A stretch of DNA of 64,000 nt from Corynebacterium comes (GTDB lineage Bacteria > Actinomycetota > Actinomycetes > Mycobacteriales > Mycobacteriaceae), in the NCBI RefSeq assembly GCF_009734405.1, contig NZ_CP046453.1, positions 2,418,001 to 2,482,000 of the forward strand. The letters are read 5' to 3'. Shown here one piece after another: positions 10,301-18,455 of the stretch; positions within the stretch are counted from its first letter, which is position 1, and the number at the start of each line of letters is the position of its first letter. Under the pieces are notes generated by a model. That model was not told the origin of the DNA, searched no databases, and worked only from the letters and a program-made list of their open reading frames with translations. The translations under genes and the position numbers were made by a program.

Positions 10301-11224
10301 CTCGGCGGCGGCTGGATGCTCACCGGTGAGACCCGCGTGGGCAAACGCAGCTTCGTCGGCAACTCCGGCATCACCGGGCCGGGACGCAAGCTTCCGAAGA
10401 ACTCGCTCGTGGCTGTCCTGTCGTCGACGCCGAAGAAGGCCAAGGCCAACACCAACTGGTGGGGCTCCCCGCCGGAGCGTATGCGTCGTGTCCTGGTGGA
10501 TGCCGGCGGTGGCGAGGCTCTGACCTACAACCCGGGACTCAAGGTGAAGGTGTTCCGCGGATTCATCGAGACGATGCGCCTGCTCGCGCCGATGGTGTCG
10601 GCGATGCTGCTGGCCGCGGTCGTCGGAACGCTCTACTGGCTGACGGTCAACGTCGGCGTGTGGGCCGCGTGGCTGGCCGGTGGCGTCACCCTGATGGTGG
10701 CCGGGCTGGTGGCCATGGTCATCACGGTGCTGGTGAAGTGGTTCTGCGTGGGTAAGCACCGCCCGGGCGATCACCCGCTGTGGAGCGAGTTCGTGTGGCT
10801 CAACGAGCTGCAGGACGCGTTCGTCGAGTCGGTCGCCGGGCCGTGGTTCCTGCAGCACAACCTGGGCGCCGGCGAGCTCAACGTCGCGCTGCGTGCGCTC
10901 GGTGTCCGCATCGGTCGCGGCGCCTGGATCGAGACCTACTGGTTCCCCGAGACGGATCTGTGTGTCGTCGGCCGCGGTGCGTCCGTCGGCCCGGGAACCG
11001 TCGTGCAGACACACCTGTTCCAGGATCGTGTCATGAGCCTCGACTACGTCACCATCGGTGACGGAGCGACCCTCGCCGCCCACTCGGTGGCACTGCCGGC
11101 CGCCACCCTCGGCGAGGGCGCGACCGTCGGCCCGGGCTCCCTGGTCATGCGTGGCGACCAGGTCCCGGCCAACACGGTGTGGCAGGGCAACCCGATCGAG
11201 CCGTGGACGGGCGTGAAGTCCTAG
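7331..11224 (+). CDS. Pls/PosA-type NRPS-like protein: adenylation, carrier and membrane/hexapeptide-transferase domains
   Basis: A 1297-residue fusion. Residues about 20-500 form an amino-acid adenylation domain (FTSGSTGKPKG at 151-161, NTYGPTEATV, YRSGDHVRL, GRVDDQVKIGGRRIELGE, catalytic Lys in SGKVDKKALPWP). A carrier domain follows with DSDFFTLGGTSLAA; Ser536 is the phosphopantetheine site. The remaining roughly 700 residues alternate membrane segments with left-handed beta-helix hexapeptide blocks (three, the last near 1200-1280). This order matches the Pls/PosA family that includes the epsilon-poly-lysine synthetase of Streptomyces. There is no condensation or thioesterase domain, so the C-terminal membrane part presumably makes and exports an isopeptide-linked homopolymer or loads an acceptor; the substrate is unknown. 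GTG 7316 is an alternative start overlapping the regulator gene. Confidence 0.9.
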   Translation: MTLHNVPRQFLRAAEAPAKRTLYDILAATAAEYPEAAAIDDGEILTYAELMDEVHALAAELHANGIRRGDRIGIRMTSGSRDLYIAILATIAAGAAYVPVDADDPEERAEMVFSEGNINGVFTDEGFRMLSPRAGGDKHRPQLGDTAWIIFTSGSTGKPKGVAVSHRSAAAFVDAEAQLFLVNSPGGPLGPEDRVLAGLSVAFDASCEEMWLAWRHGACLVPAPRSLVRSGMDLGPWLIRRDITVVSTVPTLAGLWPAEALDNIRLLIVGGEACSQELVERLATEDREMWNTYGPTEATVVASATQLYPDHPVGIGLPLAGWDLLVVDEQDQPVEVGQVGELVIGGVGLARYLDPEKDAEKYAPMPTVGWPRAYRSGDHVRLEEDGLYFIGRVDDQVKIGGRRIELGEVEANVAALPNVYNSAVAVQKTGANQSVLVGYVSLDDPEIDFDHEAAHQRLAETMPAALVPRICVMEELPIRTSGKVDKKALPWPLPGVGVEATDLNPTETWLAELWVDVLGTSVADADSDFFTLGGTSLAAATLVGRIRRQVPTVAVRDLYDHPRLGSLAEAVESIAKKSGVSLVDTTPVEPRVVRPVGAGTRLAQLLIQVPMMTLQATTWLGWILLGGNLARLAGVEWAVHTSWWLIAFLLVVFGSPVGRLPLGGLGARLLTAGIRPGDYRRGGATHLRIWAAERWAEASGSHSISGATWVIYYARSLGVKIGRGVDLHSLPPVTGLLTLGDHSAIEPEVDMSGYWVDGDILRVGAIDVGSQARVGARSTLLPGTVIGADAHVEAGSTVTGGRPVKPGARWSGSPAEKVGRSKHRFPDEHPPRRTRWVPIYGLTSLLLSLQPLVAIALGGLVVLTLVQYTDGNPLLGGVVFAPLGGLVAFAFYMVATWLGVRLLSLGLKPGVTPVRSFHGWQLWTIERLMDDARTYLFPLYAGQLTPMWLRSLGAKIGRDVEVSTAVMVPKLTEVRDGAFLADDTLIGGYELGGGWMLTGETRVGKRSFVGNSGITGPGRKLPKNSLVAVLSSTPKKAKANTNWWGSPPERMRRVLVDAGGGEALTYNPGLKVKVFRGFIETMRLLAPMVSAMLLAAVVGTLYWLTVNVGVWAAWLAGGVTLMVAGLVAMVITVLVKWFCVGKHRPGDHPLWSEFVWLNELQDAFVESVAGPWFLQHNLGAGELNVALRALGVRIGRGAWIETYWFPETDLCVVGRGASVGPGTVVQTHLFQDRVMSLDYVTIGDGATLAAHSVALPAATLGEGATVGPGSLVMRGDQVPANTVWQGNPIEPWTGVKS

Positions 11225-11248
11225 GATCCCCCCCGACGTTCCTCCACG

Positions 11249-11285
11249 CGGCCCGTACCAGCCACTGGTGCGGGCCGTTTGGTCT
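11249..11285 (+). terminator. Rho-independent terminator of the MarR/NRPS-like operon
   Basis: Stem CGGCCCGTACCA (11249-11260) with TGGTGCGGGCCG (11266-11277), one G-U pair, five-base loop, then TTTGGTCTT. It starts 24 bases after the stop codon. Confidence 0.8.
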
Positions 11286-11351
11286 TCCCATCCTTCTACC
11301 AGCACTGATGTGCGGGGAGTACCGTACAACAAGGAAGGAAGGGACAGTGCA

Positions 11352-12260
11352 ATGATCAGCCGGAGAACTCATCAGCAGGAAACCGCCCTGCTCATCCGTT
11401 TCATGTATGTTTCGGTCGCCGCCGCGGTGCTCACCATCATCCTCAAGTCCGCCGCTGCCGCGATCACCGGCTCGGTGGGTTTTCTTTCCGACGCCCTCGA
11501 GTCCACCGTCAACCTCGTCGCCGCCGTCGTCGCCATCTTCGCGCTGAGGGTGGCGGCCAGACCCGCCGACTCCTCCCACCACTTCGGGCACGGCAAATCC
11601 GAGTACGTCTCCGCCCTCGTCGAGGGCATGATGATCTTCATCGCCGCCGCGGCCATCATCCTCACCTCCGTGCAGCGGCTGATGGATCCGCAGCCCCTGG
11701 AGTCGGTGGGCATCGGCCTCGTCCTCACCACGGCGGCCTCGGTGCTGAACGGCCTGGTGGGCGTGTTCCTCCTCCGGCAGGGACGGAGGTACCGGTCCGC
11801 CACGCTGTCCGCCGACGGCCGGCACCTGATCACCGACGTGTGGACCTCCGTCGGGGTGCTCGTCGGCATCGCCGCCGTGTGGCTCACCGGTTGGCACTGG
11901 CTCGACCCGGCGATCGCCCTCGCAGTCGGCGCGAACATCCTGGTCACCGGCTACGGCCTGCTCCGTGATTCGCTGAGCAGTCTCATCAGCCAGTCGCTGT
12001 CCGCGGCCGACCACGACATCATCGACGCCGTCCTCGGCCAGTTCCGCGGTCGGTATCCCGTGGACTTCGCGCCACCCCGCACCGTCAGTCTCGGCCGCCA
12101 GCGCCTCGTCAACCTTGTCATGGGCACTCCTCCGGCCTGGAGCGTCGAGCAGGCGCACAATGTCGCCACCGAACTGGAGACCGCCCTGGAGGCCGCCCTG
12201 CCCGGTACCGACACCATCGTGCACATCGAACCGTGGGAGCGGATGCAGGCCCCGACATAG
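11352..12260 (+). CDS. Cation diffusion facilitator (CDF) metal efflux protein
   Basis: A 302-residue proton-coupled divalent metal exporter of the CDF family. The first helix pair holds SVGFLSDALESTVNL with the Asp of the transport site, followed by HHFGHGKSEYVSALVEG. The second Asp pair is in DGRHLITDVWTSVGV. Six transmembrane helices precede a cytoplasmic C-terminal domain of about 95 residues ending VHIEPWERM. Start 11352 is set by AAGGAAGGAAGG upstream. The metal (zinc, iron, manganese) cannot be read with confidence; the first site lacks the usual second Asp/His arrangement I would need. It sits alone between two terminators. Confidence 0.9.
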   Translation: MISRRTHQQETALLIRFMYVSVAAAVLTIILKSAAAAITGSVGFLSDALESTVNLVAAVVAIFALRVAARPADSSHHFGHGKSEYVSALVEGMMIFIAAAAIILTSVQRLMDPQPLESVGIGLVLTTAASVLNGLVGVFLLRQGRRYRSATLSADGRHLITDVWTSVGVLVGIAAVWLTGWHWLDPAIALAVGANILVTGYGLLRDSLSSLISQSLSAADHDIIDAVLGQFRGRYPVDFAPPRTVSLGRQRLVNLVMGTPPAWSVEQAHNVATELETALEAALPGTDTIVHIEPWERMQAPT

Positions 12261-12264
12261 CGCA

Positions 12265-12296
12265 GACCCGCCCTCCCGGGATAGGGAGGGCGGGTC
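12265..12296. terminator. Perfect 13-bp stem-loop between convergent CDF and ppk2 genes
   Basis: GACCCGCCCTCCC (12265-12277) pairs exactly with GGGAGGGCGGGTC (12284-12296) across a six-base loop. There is no T-run on either side, but the position just after the CDF stop and 27 bases from the ppk2 stop suggests it serves both. Confidence 0.65.
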
Positions 12297-12322
12297 CTGA
12301 TGCTGAGCTGGCTGACGTCAGA

Positions 12323-13222
12323 CTAATCGCCGATCTGGTCGCGGCCCCGCAGGACGATGCGCGGATCAGGCTGACCGACGACCTCGTGGTCCTTGTTCGT
12401 GTACTCGAACTTCGACAGGATATAGCGCATCGCGTTGATGCGCGCGCGCTTCTTGTCGTTCGACTTGATGGTCACCCAGGGGGACTCATCGGTGTCGGTG
12501 TAGCGGAACTGCTCCTCCTTGGCGCGGGTGTAGTCGTCCCACCTGTCCAGGGAGGCCAGGTCCATCGGGGATAGCTTCCACTGGCGCACCGGGTCGACCT
12601 GACGGATGGCGAAGCGGGTGCGCTGCTCCTTCCGGGTCACCGAAAACCAGAACTTGGTCAGGGAGATGCCCGAACCCAGGAGCATGTTCTCCAGCATCGG
12701 GACCTCACGGAGGAACTCGGCGTGCTGGGACTCGGTGCAGAAACCCATGACGCGCTCTACGCCCGAACGGTTGTACCAGGAACGGTCGAAGAAGATGATC
12801 TCGCCGGCGGAAGGGAAATGCGCGATATAACGCTGGAAGTACCAGGAGGTGGATTCCCGCGGGGAGGGCTTCTCCAGGGCGACGGTCCGGGCGCCACGGG
12901 GGTTGAGGTGCTCGTTGAAACGCTTGATACTGCCCCCCTTGCCGGCGGCGTCACGGCCCTCGAAGAGGATGATGTGGCGCTGACCGGTGTCCTTGGTCCA
13001 GTTCTGCCACTTCAGCAGCTCGATCTGGAGGGCGCGCTTGGTCTTCTCGTACTCGTCGCGCGTCATGCGCTCCTCGTACGGGTAGTTCTCCCGCCACGTC
13101 TCGATCGGGGTGCCGTCCGGGCGGAGCAGAATCGGGTCATCCTCATCTGAATCATCGACGATGTAACCCTCGGTCTTCGCCAGGTCAATGACGGGAAGTC
13201 CGTCGTCCTTGTGGTCAGCCAT
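12323..13222 (-). CDS. ppk2: Polyphosphate kinase 2 (PPK2 family)
   Basis: Transfers phosphate between polyphosphate and nucleoside diphosphates. Walker A is in LFEGRDAAGKGGSIKRF and Walker B in IIFFDRSWYNRSGVERVMGF. The lid region RFAIRQVDPVRQWKLSPMD is typical of class I PPK2, as is the 299-residue single-domain length. An in-frame GTG at 13240 exists, but TAGACT lies seven bases before the ATG at 13222 and there is no Shine-Dalgarno, favouring a leaderless start at 13222. The position beside the porin genes matches the corynebacterial ppk2B locus as I remember it. Confidence 0.93.
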   Translation of the reverse strand: MADHKDDGLPVIDLAKTEGYIVDDSDEDDPILLRPDGTPIETWRENYPYEERMTRDEYEKTKRALQIELLKWQNWTKDTGQRHIILFEGRDAAGKGGSIKRFNEHLNPRGARTVALEKPSPRESTSWYFQRYIAHFPSAGEIIFFDRSWYNRSGVERVMGFCTESQHAEFLREVPMLENMLLGSGISLTKFWFSVTRKEQRTRFAIRQVDPVRQWKLSPMDLASLDRWDDYTRAKEEQFRYTDTDESPWVTIKSNDKKRARINAMRYILSKFEYTNKDHEVVGQPDPRIVLRGRDQIGD

Positions 13223-13229
13223 GTCAATC

Positions 13230-13235
13230 AGTCTA
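13230..13235 (-). promoter_or_regulatory. -10 element of a probable leaderless ppk2 transcript
   Basis: Minus-strand TAGACT, then GATTGAC (seven bases), then ATG 13222. The identical hexamer and spacing occur before the M20 peptidase gene at 32265. Confidence 0.55.
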
Positions 13236-13302
13236 GTCACTCAACTCTGGGGCGGCGCGACGAACCCTTCGGTGACCCGCGGAATCCCGCCCGCCGGACC
13301 CC

Positions 13303-13343
13303 GGAAAAGCAGAAGGCTCCGATCCTCACGGATCGGAGTCTTC
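13303..13343 (-). terminator. Rho-independent terminator of porH-porA
   Basis: A 14-bp stem with one wobble (13312-13325 with 13330-13343) and a four-base loop, followed on the minus strand by GCTTTT. It lies 25 bases after the porA stop and is one of the strongest terminators in the window. Confidence 0.85.
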
Positions 13344-13367
13344 AGAAGCTGTGGTCAGCTGCCGTTA

Positions 13368-13550
13368 TTAGGCAACCAGGCCGAGGAGCTTGCCGATGGC
13401 CTCAGCCCAGGTGCCGGCGTCCTTCAGGAAGTCGAAGGAGAAGGAGAAGATGGTCTCCTTCTCGATCTCCTTGCCGCCCCAGCCCTTTTCGGTGTAGCCG
13501 GAGGACAGACGGTCGAAGGTGTCAGCGACGTTTGCGATATCAGAGGACAT
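13368..13550 (-). CDS. porA: Porin PorA (outer-membrane channel subunit)
   Basis: A 60-residue acidic protein without a signal peptide. Its C-terminal third, FSFDFLKDAGTWAEAIGKLLGLVA, resembles the end of the 45-residue PorA of C. glutamicum (FDFLGASSKWAGAVADLIGLLG as I recall it). PorA and PorH together form the main cation channel in the mycolic acid outer membrane and are known to carry mycolate on a Ser. The start is fixed by AAGGAGATCAACATG. It is the second gene after porH, 89 bases downstream, and ends at a strong terminator. At 60 residues it is longer than the C. glutamicum protein at its N-terminus. Confidence 0.88.
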   Translation of the reverse strand: MSSDIANVADTFDRLSSGYTEKGWGGKEIEKETIFSFSFDFLKDAGTWAEAIGKLLGLVA

Positions 13551-13639
13551 GTTGATCTCCTTGTGGATCTGGAAGTGTGAAGGTCAGAGAGGTGCCGAGC
13601 TTAGATCAAGCGCGACGGTCAGCCAGGGGGCTGGGGAGA

Positions 13640-13822
13640 TTAGTTGCGGCCGCGGCGGGGCTCGTCGAGAGCATCCTCGGTGTTGGAGGACAGCTTGTCG
13701 GAGATGTCGAAGAACTCAACGACGGTGTTGACCAGGTCCGGGATGGACTGGAAGGCGATGCCGATGTTCTTGCCGAAGACGCCGAAATCTGCGAACAGTT
13801 CCTGAATGGTACCGAGATCCAT
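13640..13822 (-). CDS. porH: Porin PorH (outer-membrane channel subunit)
   Basis: A 60-residue protein, MDLGTIQELFADFGVFGKNI..., that aligns along its whole length with C. glutamicum PorH (57 residues, MDLSLLKETLGNYETFGGNI... from memory), including the IA/TFQSIPDLV block and the FF motif. It forms a hetero-oligomeric channel with PorA in the outer membrane and lacks a signal peptide, as its family does. A strong Shine-Dalgarno, AGGAGATATCCC, precedes the ATG. The basic end EPRRGRN differs from the C. glutamicum protein. Order groEL-porH-porA matches the corynebacterial locus. Confidence 0.9.
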   Translation of the reverse strand: MDLGTIQELFADFGVFGKNIGIAFQSIPDLVNTVVEFFDISDKLSSNTEDALDEPRRGRN

Positions 13823-14158
13823 GGGATATCTCCTAGGTTAAAGCCAGCCGGCTGAGGCTGGGAAGTTTTCCAGATGATTGACACCCGCAGGGGGTCACAG
13901 GTAAATATTCTGTCACAACTTGGAGGGCCGTCAAGCCCAAAACGAAAATCCCGCAACACCGGTTTTCGTGTCCATATGGTTATATTTTGTGGTTGAAGTC
14001 ACAGTTTCCGCAGGCAGTGGCGGGTGACCTGCAGAAACAAAGTGTTACAGGTAAATAACAAATGAACGGTGCATGTCGCATGTAACACGCGCCGAAGCGC
14101 TTGCGATCTAGCAGCCCGGGGCACGCCGACACCCCTGAAGGCCACCCCCGAAAAGGGG
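13823..14158. other. AT-richer intergenic region between groEL and porH
   Basis: It contains the porH promoter at its left part and no convincing gene. ACAGGTAAATA occurs twice in direct orientation (13897-13907 and 14047-14057), once inside the promoter and once 150 bases upstream of it; on the minus strand both read TATTTACCTGT. This could be a duplicated regulator site. The 81-codon minus frame at 13999-14244 crosses the groEL terminator and has no protein-like composition. Confidence 0.45.
13905..13934 (-). promoter_or_regulatory. Candidate porH-porA promoter
   Basis: Minus-strand TTGACG (plus coordinates 13929-13934) and GAATAT (13905-13910) are separated by 18 bases. This places transcription start near 13898, about 75 bases before the porH ATG. 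The hexamers are good but not perfect. Confidence 0.5.
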
Positions 14159-14198
14159 AAAACCGCCCCCAAAGACCCTGGGAAGGGCCTGGGGGCGG
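14159..14198 (-). terminator. Rho-independent terminator of groEL
   Basis: On the minus strand CCGCCCCCA (plus coordinates 14190-14198) and TGGGGGCGG (14163-14171) form the stem, followed directly by TTTT (14159-14162), 30 bases after the groEL stop. Confidence 0.8.
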
Positions 14199-14227
14199 CG
14201 TGAGAATGAGCGCCGGGAAGCCTGGGA

Positions 14228-15919
<1,692 letters not shown>

Positions 15920-15986
15920 TCAGAAGGCGCCCGCGACGGCACGGTCGGTGAGTGTGAACCAACCTCACCCGCTGAAGTCATCGTTT

Positions 15987-16013
15987 CTGGCACTCGAATG
16001 AATCGAGTGCTAG
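15987..16013 (-). promoter_or_regulatory. CIRCE operator (HrcA binding site) upstream of groEL
   Basis: On the minus strand CTAGCACTC-N9-GAGTGCCAG, a near-perfect match to the consensus TTAGCACTC-N9-GAGTGCTAA with exactly nine bases between halves. It lies about 120 bases before the groEL ATG. HrcA represses such promoters until heat shock. Confidence 0.92.
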
Positions 16014-16019
16014 TTCCCT

Positions 16020-16048
16020 TTTCTAGCAGTCGGAACAGTCGAGTGCAA
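16020..16048 (-). promoter_or_regulatory. Candidate groEL promoter
   Basis: Minus-strand TTGCAC (16043-16048) and TAGAAA (16020-16025) with a 17-base spacer, immediately upstream of the CIRCE element, so HrcA would cover the transcription start. Confidence 0.5.
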
Positions 16049-16070
16049 GACGCAGGCGTTAATCGCCATG

Positions 16071-16382
16071 TCAGACGAGGGCAGCCAACAAACCCCACCG
16101 GTCGTCCGCCCACAGCCGCACCATCGCGAAAACGATGACGGCAATGGCGAGGATCGCCGAGCCGATGGCGATTCCAAGACGACGGCGGCGGCGGCCATCC
16201 TCTTCACGACTCTCCCGGTGGAGTTGATCGTCCAGGTCCGCAACCTCGACCCGTGTGGCATCCAGAGCCCCGAAACCCGCAGTACTTGTGCTCCCGCGGG
16301 GGCCGGGCACACCGCTCCCCGGGCTGAACTGAGGGCGGGTGAAACCACCCTGCAGGCCCTCAAAAGAGTCCTGATCCGTCAA
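16071..16382 (-). CDS. Small single-pass membrane protein, last gene of the tubulin-like/GTPase operon
   Basis: A 103-residue product. The first 60 residues are polar and Gly/Ser/Pro-rich. A basic stretch, REEDGRRRRRLG, precedes one transmembrane helix at about 70-90 (IAIGSAILAIAVIVFAMVRLW) and a very short external tail. No family recognised. Its ATG overlaps the stop of the GTPase gene (ATGA, 16379-16382), so it is translationally coupled to it and may tether that GTPase to the membrane. It is followed after 23 bases by the groEL promoter, with no terminator that I can see between. Confidence 0.75.
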   Translation of the reverse strand: MTDQDSFEGLQGGFTRPQFSPGSGVPGPRGSTSTAGFGALDATRVEVADLDDQLHRESREEDGRRRRRLGIAIGSAILAIAVIVFAMVRLWADDRWGLLAALV

Positions 16383-17494
16383 CGGAAATCTCCCATCCGG
16401 CCGGAGCCGTCAAAAAGCGCATACTCGGAGAACTTCTGGCGGAGCGGATCCATGCAGCGAAACGGTGCAATGCCGGTGCGGCTGACCCGGTCCCCTTCCG
16501 GCGAAGCTCCCAACGCCGACACCACGAAGCACTGGTAGCGGTACGGATCAGTGCCGAACAGCGGGGTGCTCAGCTGGTTGATCATCTGAGTTGCGTCCAG
16601 GCACTGCAGCAGGCTGGACACTTCCATGTGGAGAAGGTGGCTGTTGTCTGAGTCGAAGGGTTCCGTCGGTAGCGCACCCTCCCGGCGGAAGGACGCCCCG
16701 TAATTGTTCATCACCCGCTGCCAGTTCACCGTGTTCGTCCCGTCCGCGAAGTGATGCGCCTGATTGACCTCGGAGAGGCGCTGCATGACGTCGAACTTGG
16801 ACAGGCACAGGGCGATGTCGGGTCGGTAATCGGTCCCAAGGACGCGGAGCACATTCTGAAGGACGACGGTGGGATCGTCATCACCGACCTCGTGAATGGG
16901 AACGGAGCCCTCGAGCAGCTGCCGGATACGCGGCACGGCCATCGGGTCGAACAGGAAGAGGATCTGGTCGGCGGCGCGGAAGAAGTCGAGAGACTCCTGA
17001 CGCTCCTCGAAGTTCTCCTCCTTGAGGTCCTCGCCCGCCACATCACGAAAGACCACGAAGATCTTCTGCAGCTGCCCGTCCCGCCGGTGAGTGCCGACAT
17101 CAAAGACGAGCGGACGGTCCTGGTGCGCATCCGTCGACGATACCGGCGGGGTCGGCGGAAGCAGGCCCATCTTCTCGAAGAGCGGCTTCTCGTACCTCTC
17201 CGTGTACGTGCGCCGGGTGTGCTCATCGGCGTAACGGAACGTTCCCTGGTTCGCGATGACCAGCCGCTGCAGCAGCTTCACGATCACCGCGATGAAAAGG
17301 CTCTTGCCCGAGGTACGCGCCCCCGCCATGGCGAAGGTCAGGGTCCCTGAACCTTGCCAACCTTCCGGCAGGGAGTAATCCTCCTGCTCAGAGGGGGTGA
17401 GGAACGGAGAGTGCTCCGCCTGCGGATCCGGCATCTCCCGGAAGGTGTAGGGGCAGCGCGTGGGCAGCAGCCCTGTGTGAATTGTTCTCGACAT
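16379..17494 (-). CDS. P-loop GTPase of the TRAFAC/double-GTPase type
   Basis: A 371-residue cytosolic protein. Walker A is GARTSGKS at residues 58-65. The G3-type motif is DVAGED at 151-156, preceded by the strand IFVVFR. A G4-like SKFD is at 232-235, where Ser replaces the usual Asn of NKxD. The N-terminus holds CPYTFREMPDPQAEHSP. The C-terminal 100 residues are unassigned. The pattern resembles the DO-GTPase family found with vWA and GAP1 proteins in actinobacterial conflict-type operons, and the neighbours here fit that. Three bases separate it from the vWA gene upstream. It may act as the nucleotide switch of the system; GTP rather than ATP use is inferred. Confidence 0.75.
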   Translation of the reverse strand: MSRTIHTGLLPTRCPYTFREMPDPQAEHSPFLTPSEQEDYSLPEGWQGSGTLTFAMAGARTSGKSLFIAVIVKLLQRLVIANQGTFRYADEHTRRTYTERYEKPLFEKMGLLPPTPPVSSTDAHQDRPLVFDVGTHRRDGQLQKIFVVFRDVAGEDLKEENFEERQESLDFFRAADQILFLFDPMAVPRIRQLLEGSVPIHEVGDDDPTVVLQNVLRVLGTDYRPDIALCLSKFDVMQRLSEVNQAHHFADGTNTVNWQRVMNNYGASFRREGALPTEPFDSDNSHLLHMEVSSLLQCLDATQMINQLSTPLFGTDPYRYQCFVVSALGASPEGDRVSRTGIAPFRCMDPLRQKFSEYALFDGSGRMGDFR

Positions 17495-17497
17495 CGT

Positions 17498-18445
17498 CTA
17501 CTTCTCCCCCTGTGTCAGGGTGTCGAACATGGTTCTCGTGGGTACCGCGAGTGCAGCGGAGTTCTGTTCCAGCACGGCGGTGATCAGGGCATCGTCGAAG
17601 ACCGTGTAGCTGATCCCCAGGGAATCCACGGGCCTCCGCGACGTGAGGAGGTGCACCACACCACGACGGGCGGCCACCTCCGCAGGCAGGTCATCGGACA
17701 GCACCACCAGGGCGAACTCCTCATCGAGGTCGCCGTGATCACGACTCCAGCCGACCTCCTTGGCCGGGAAGTCGCTGAGCTGAAGTTTTCGGACAGCCTC
17801 CGGCCCGGAGAGCACCTCCGGCGGAGTGGCGGAACTGCTCGTGGCCAGCCGCAGTTCACGGTCACCGCTGTTCGTGGACAGCACGCCGGCGGCGAACGTG
17901 CACATCGCCTCGAACGCCCGCGGACTGGTGTTGAGCTGCATCGACGAGGAGACGTCTACGAGGACGACCACGTCACGACGCAGCCCCTCCGGCAGGCTGT
18001 CGCGTTCGATGGAACGCCGTAACGCTGAACGGACACCCGCAGAGCGCTCGTCGAGCATCGTGTCACTGGTCGTCTCCGCGACCACCAGACACACCTTCCC
18101 CTTCCCCGGCAGGATGACCGCCACCGGGAAGGACCGCAGTCCTCCGACCTCAAAGGTGGGCAGGTCGATGCGGAGCTGCTCACCCTCTTCGGACAGGTGG
18201 TTCAGGGTGACGAAAAGTTTCGTGCCCGTCGGGAAGTAGGAGTGCCCGTAGCCCGGCGCTACGGAGATCTCGGAGTTGTCCTGCGGGTTACGGATGGCCA
18301 CCTTGGCTCCCGAACGGCGCGACTCCATGTGAGGGGTGGACGCCTCGAAGTCCAGGCCGCCCGACAACTGGATCAGCAGCTGACCGGTGAAGGACTCCCC
18401 CTCGATGTCGTAGGACTGCCCCGCAGTCAGACGGATACTGTTCAT
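17498..18445 (-). CDS. Cytosolic vWA-domain protein
   Basis: A 315-residue protein with no signal peptide. Residues about 1-150 are beta-rich (SYDIEGESFTGQLLIQLSGG...) and unassigned. The von Willebrand factor A domain starts near 157 with an intact metal-ion site DVSSS at 164-168 in VVVLVDVSSSM, and further vWA-like strands follow. Such domains bind a partner through Mg2+ and an acidic residue. It sits between the GTPase gene (3-base gap) and the GAP1-like gene (10-base gap), so it is probably an adaptor between them. The cell role is unknown. Confidence 0.8.
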   Translation of the reverse strand: MNSIRLTAGQSYDIEGESFTGQLLIQLSGGLDFEASTPHMESRRSGAKVAIRNPQDNSEISVAPGYGHSYFPTGTKLFVTLNHLSEEGEQLRIDLPTFEVGGLRSFPVAVILPGKGKVCLVVAETTSDTMLDERSAGVRSALRRSIERDSLPEGLRRDVVVLVDVSSSMQLNTSPRAFEAMCTFAAGVLSTNSGDRELRLATSSSATPPEVLSGPEAVRKLQLSDFPAKEVGWSRDHGDLDEEFALVVLSDDLPAEVAARRGVVHLLTSRRPVDSLGISYTVFDDALITAVLEQNSAALAVPTRTMFDTLTQGEK

Positions 18446-18455
18446 TGTCTTCTCC

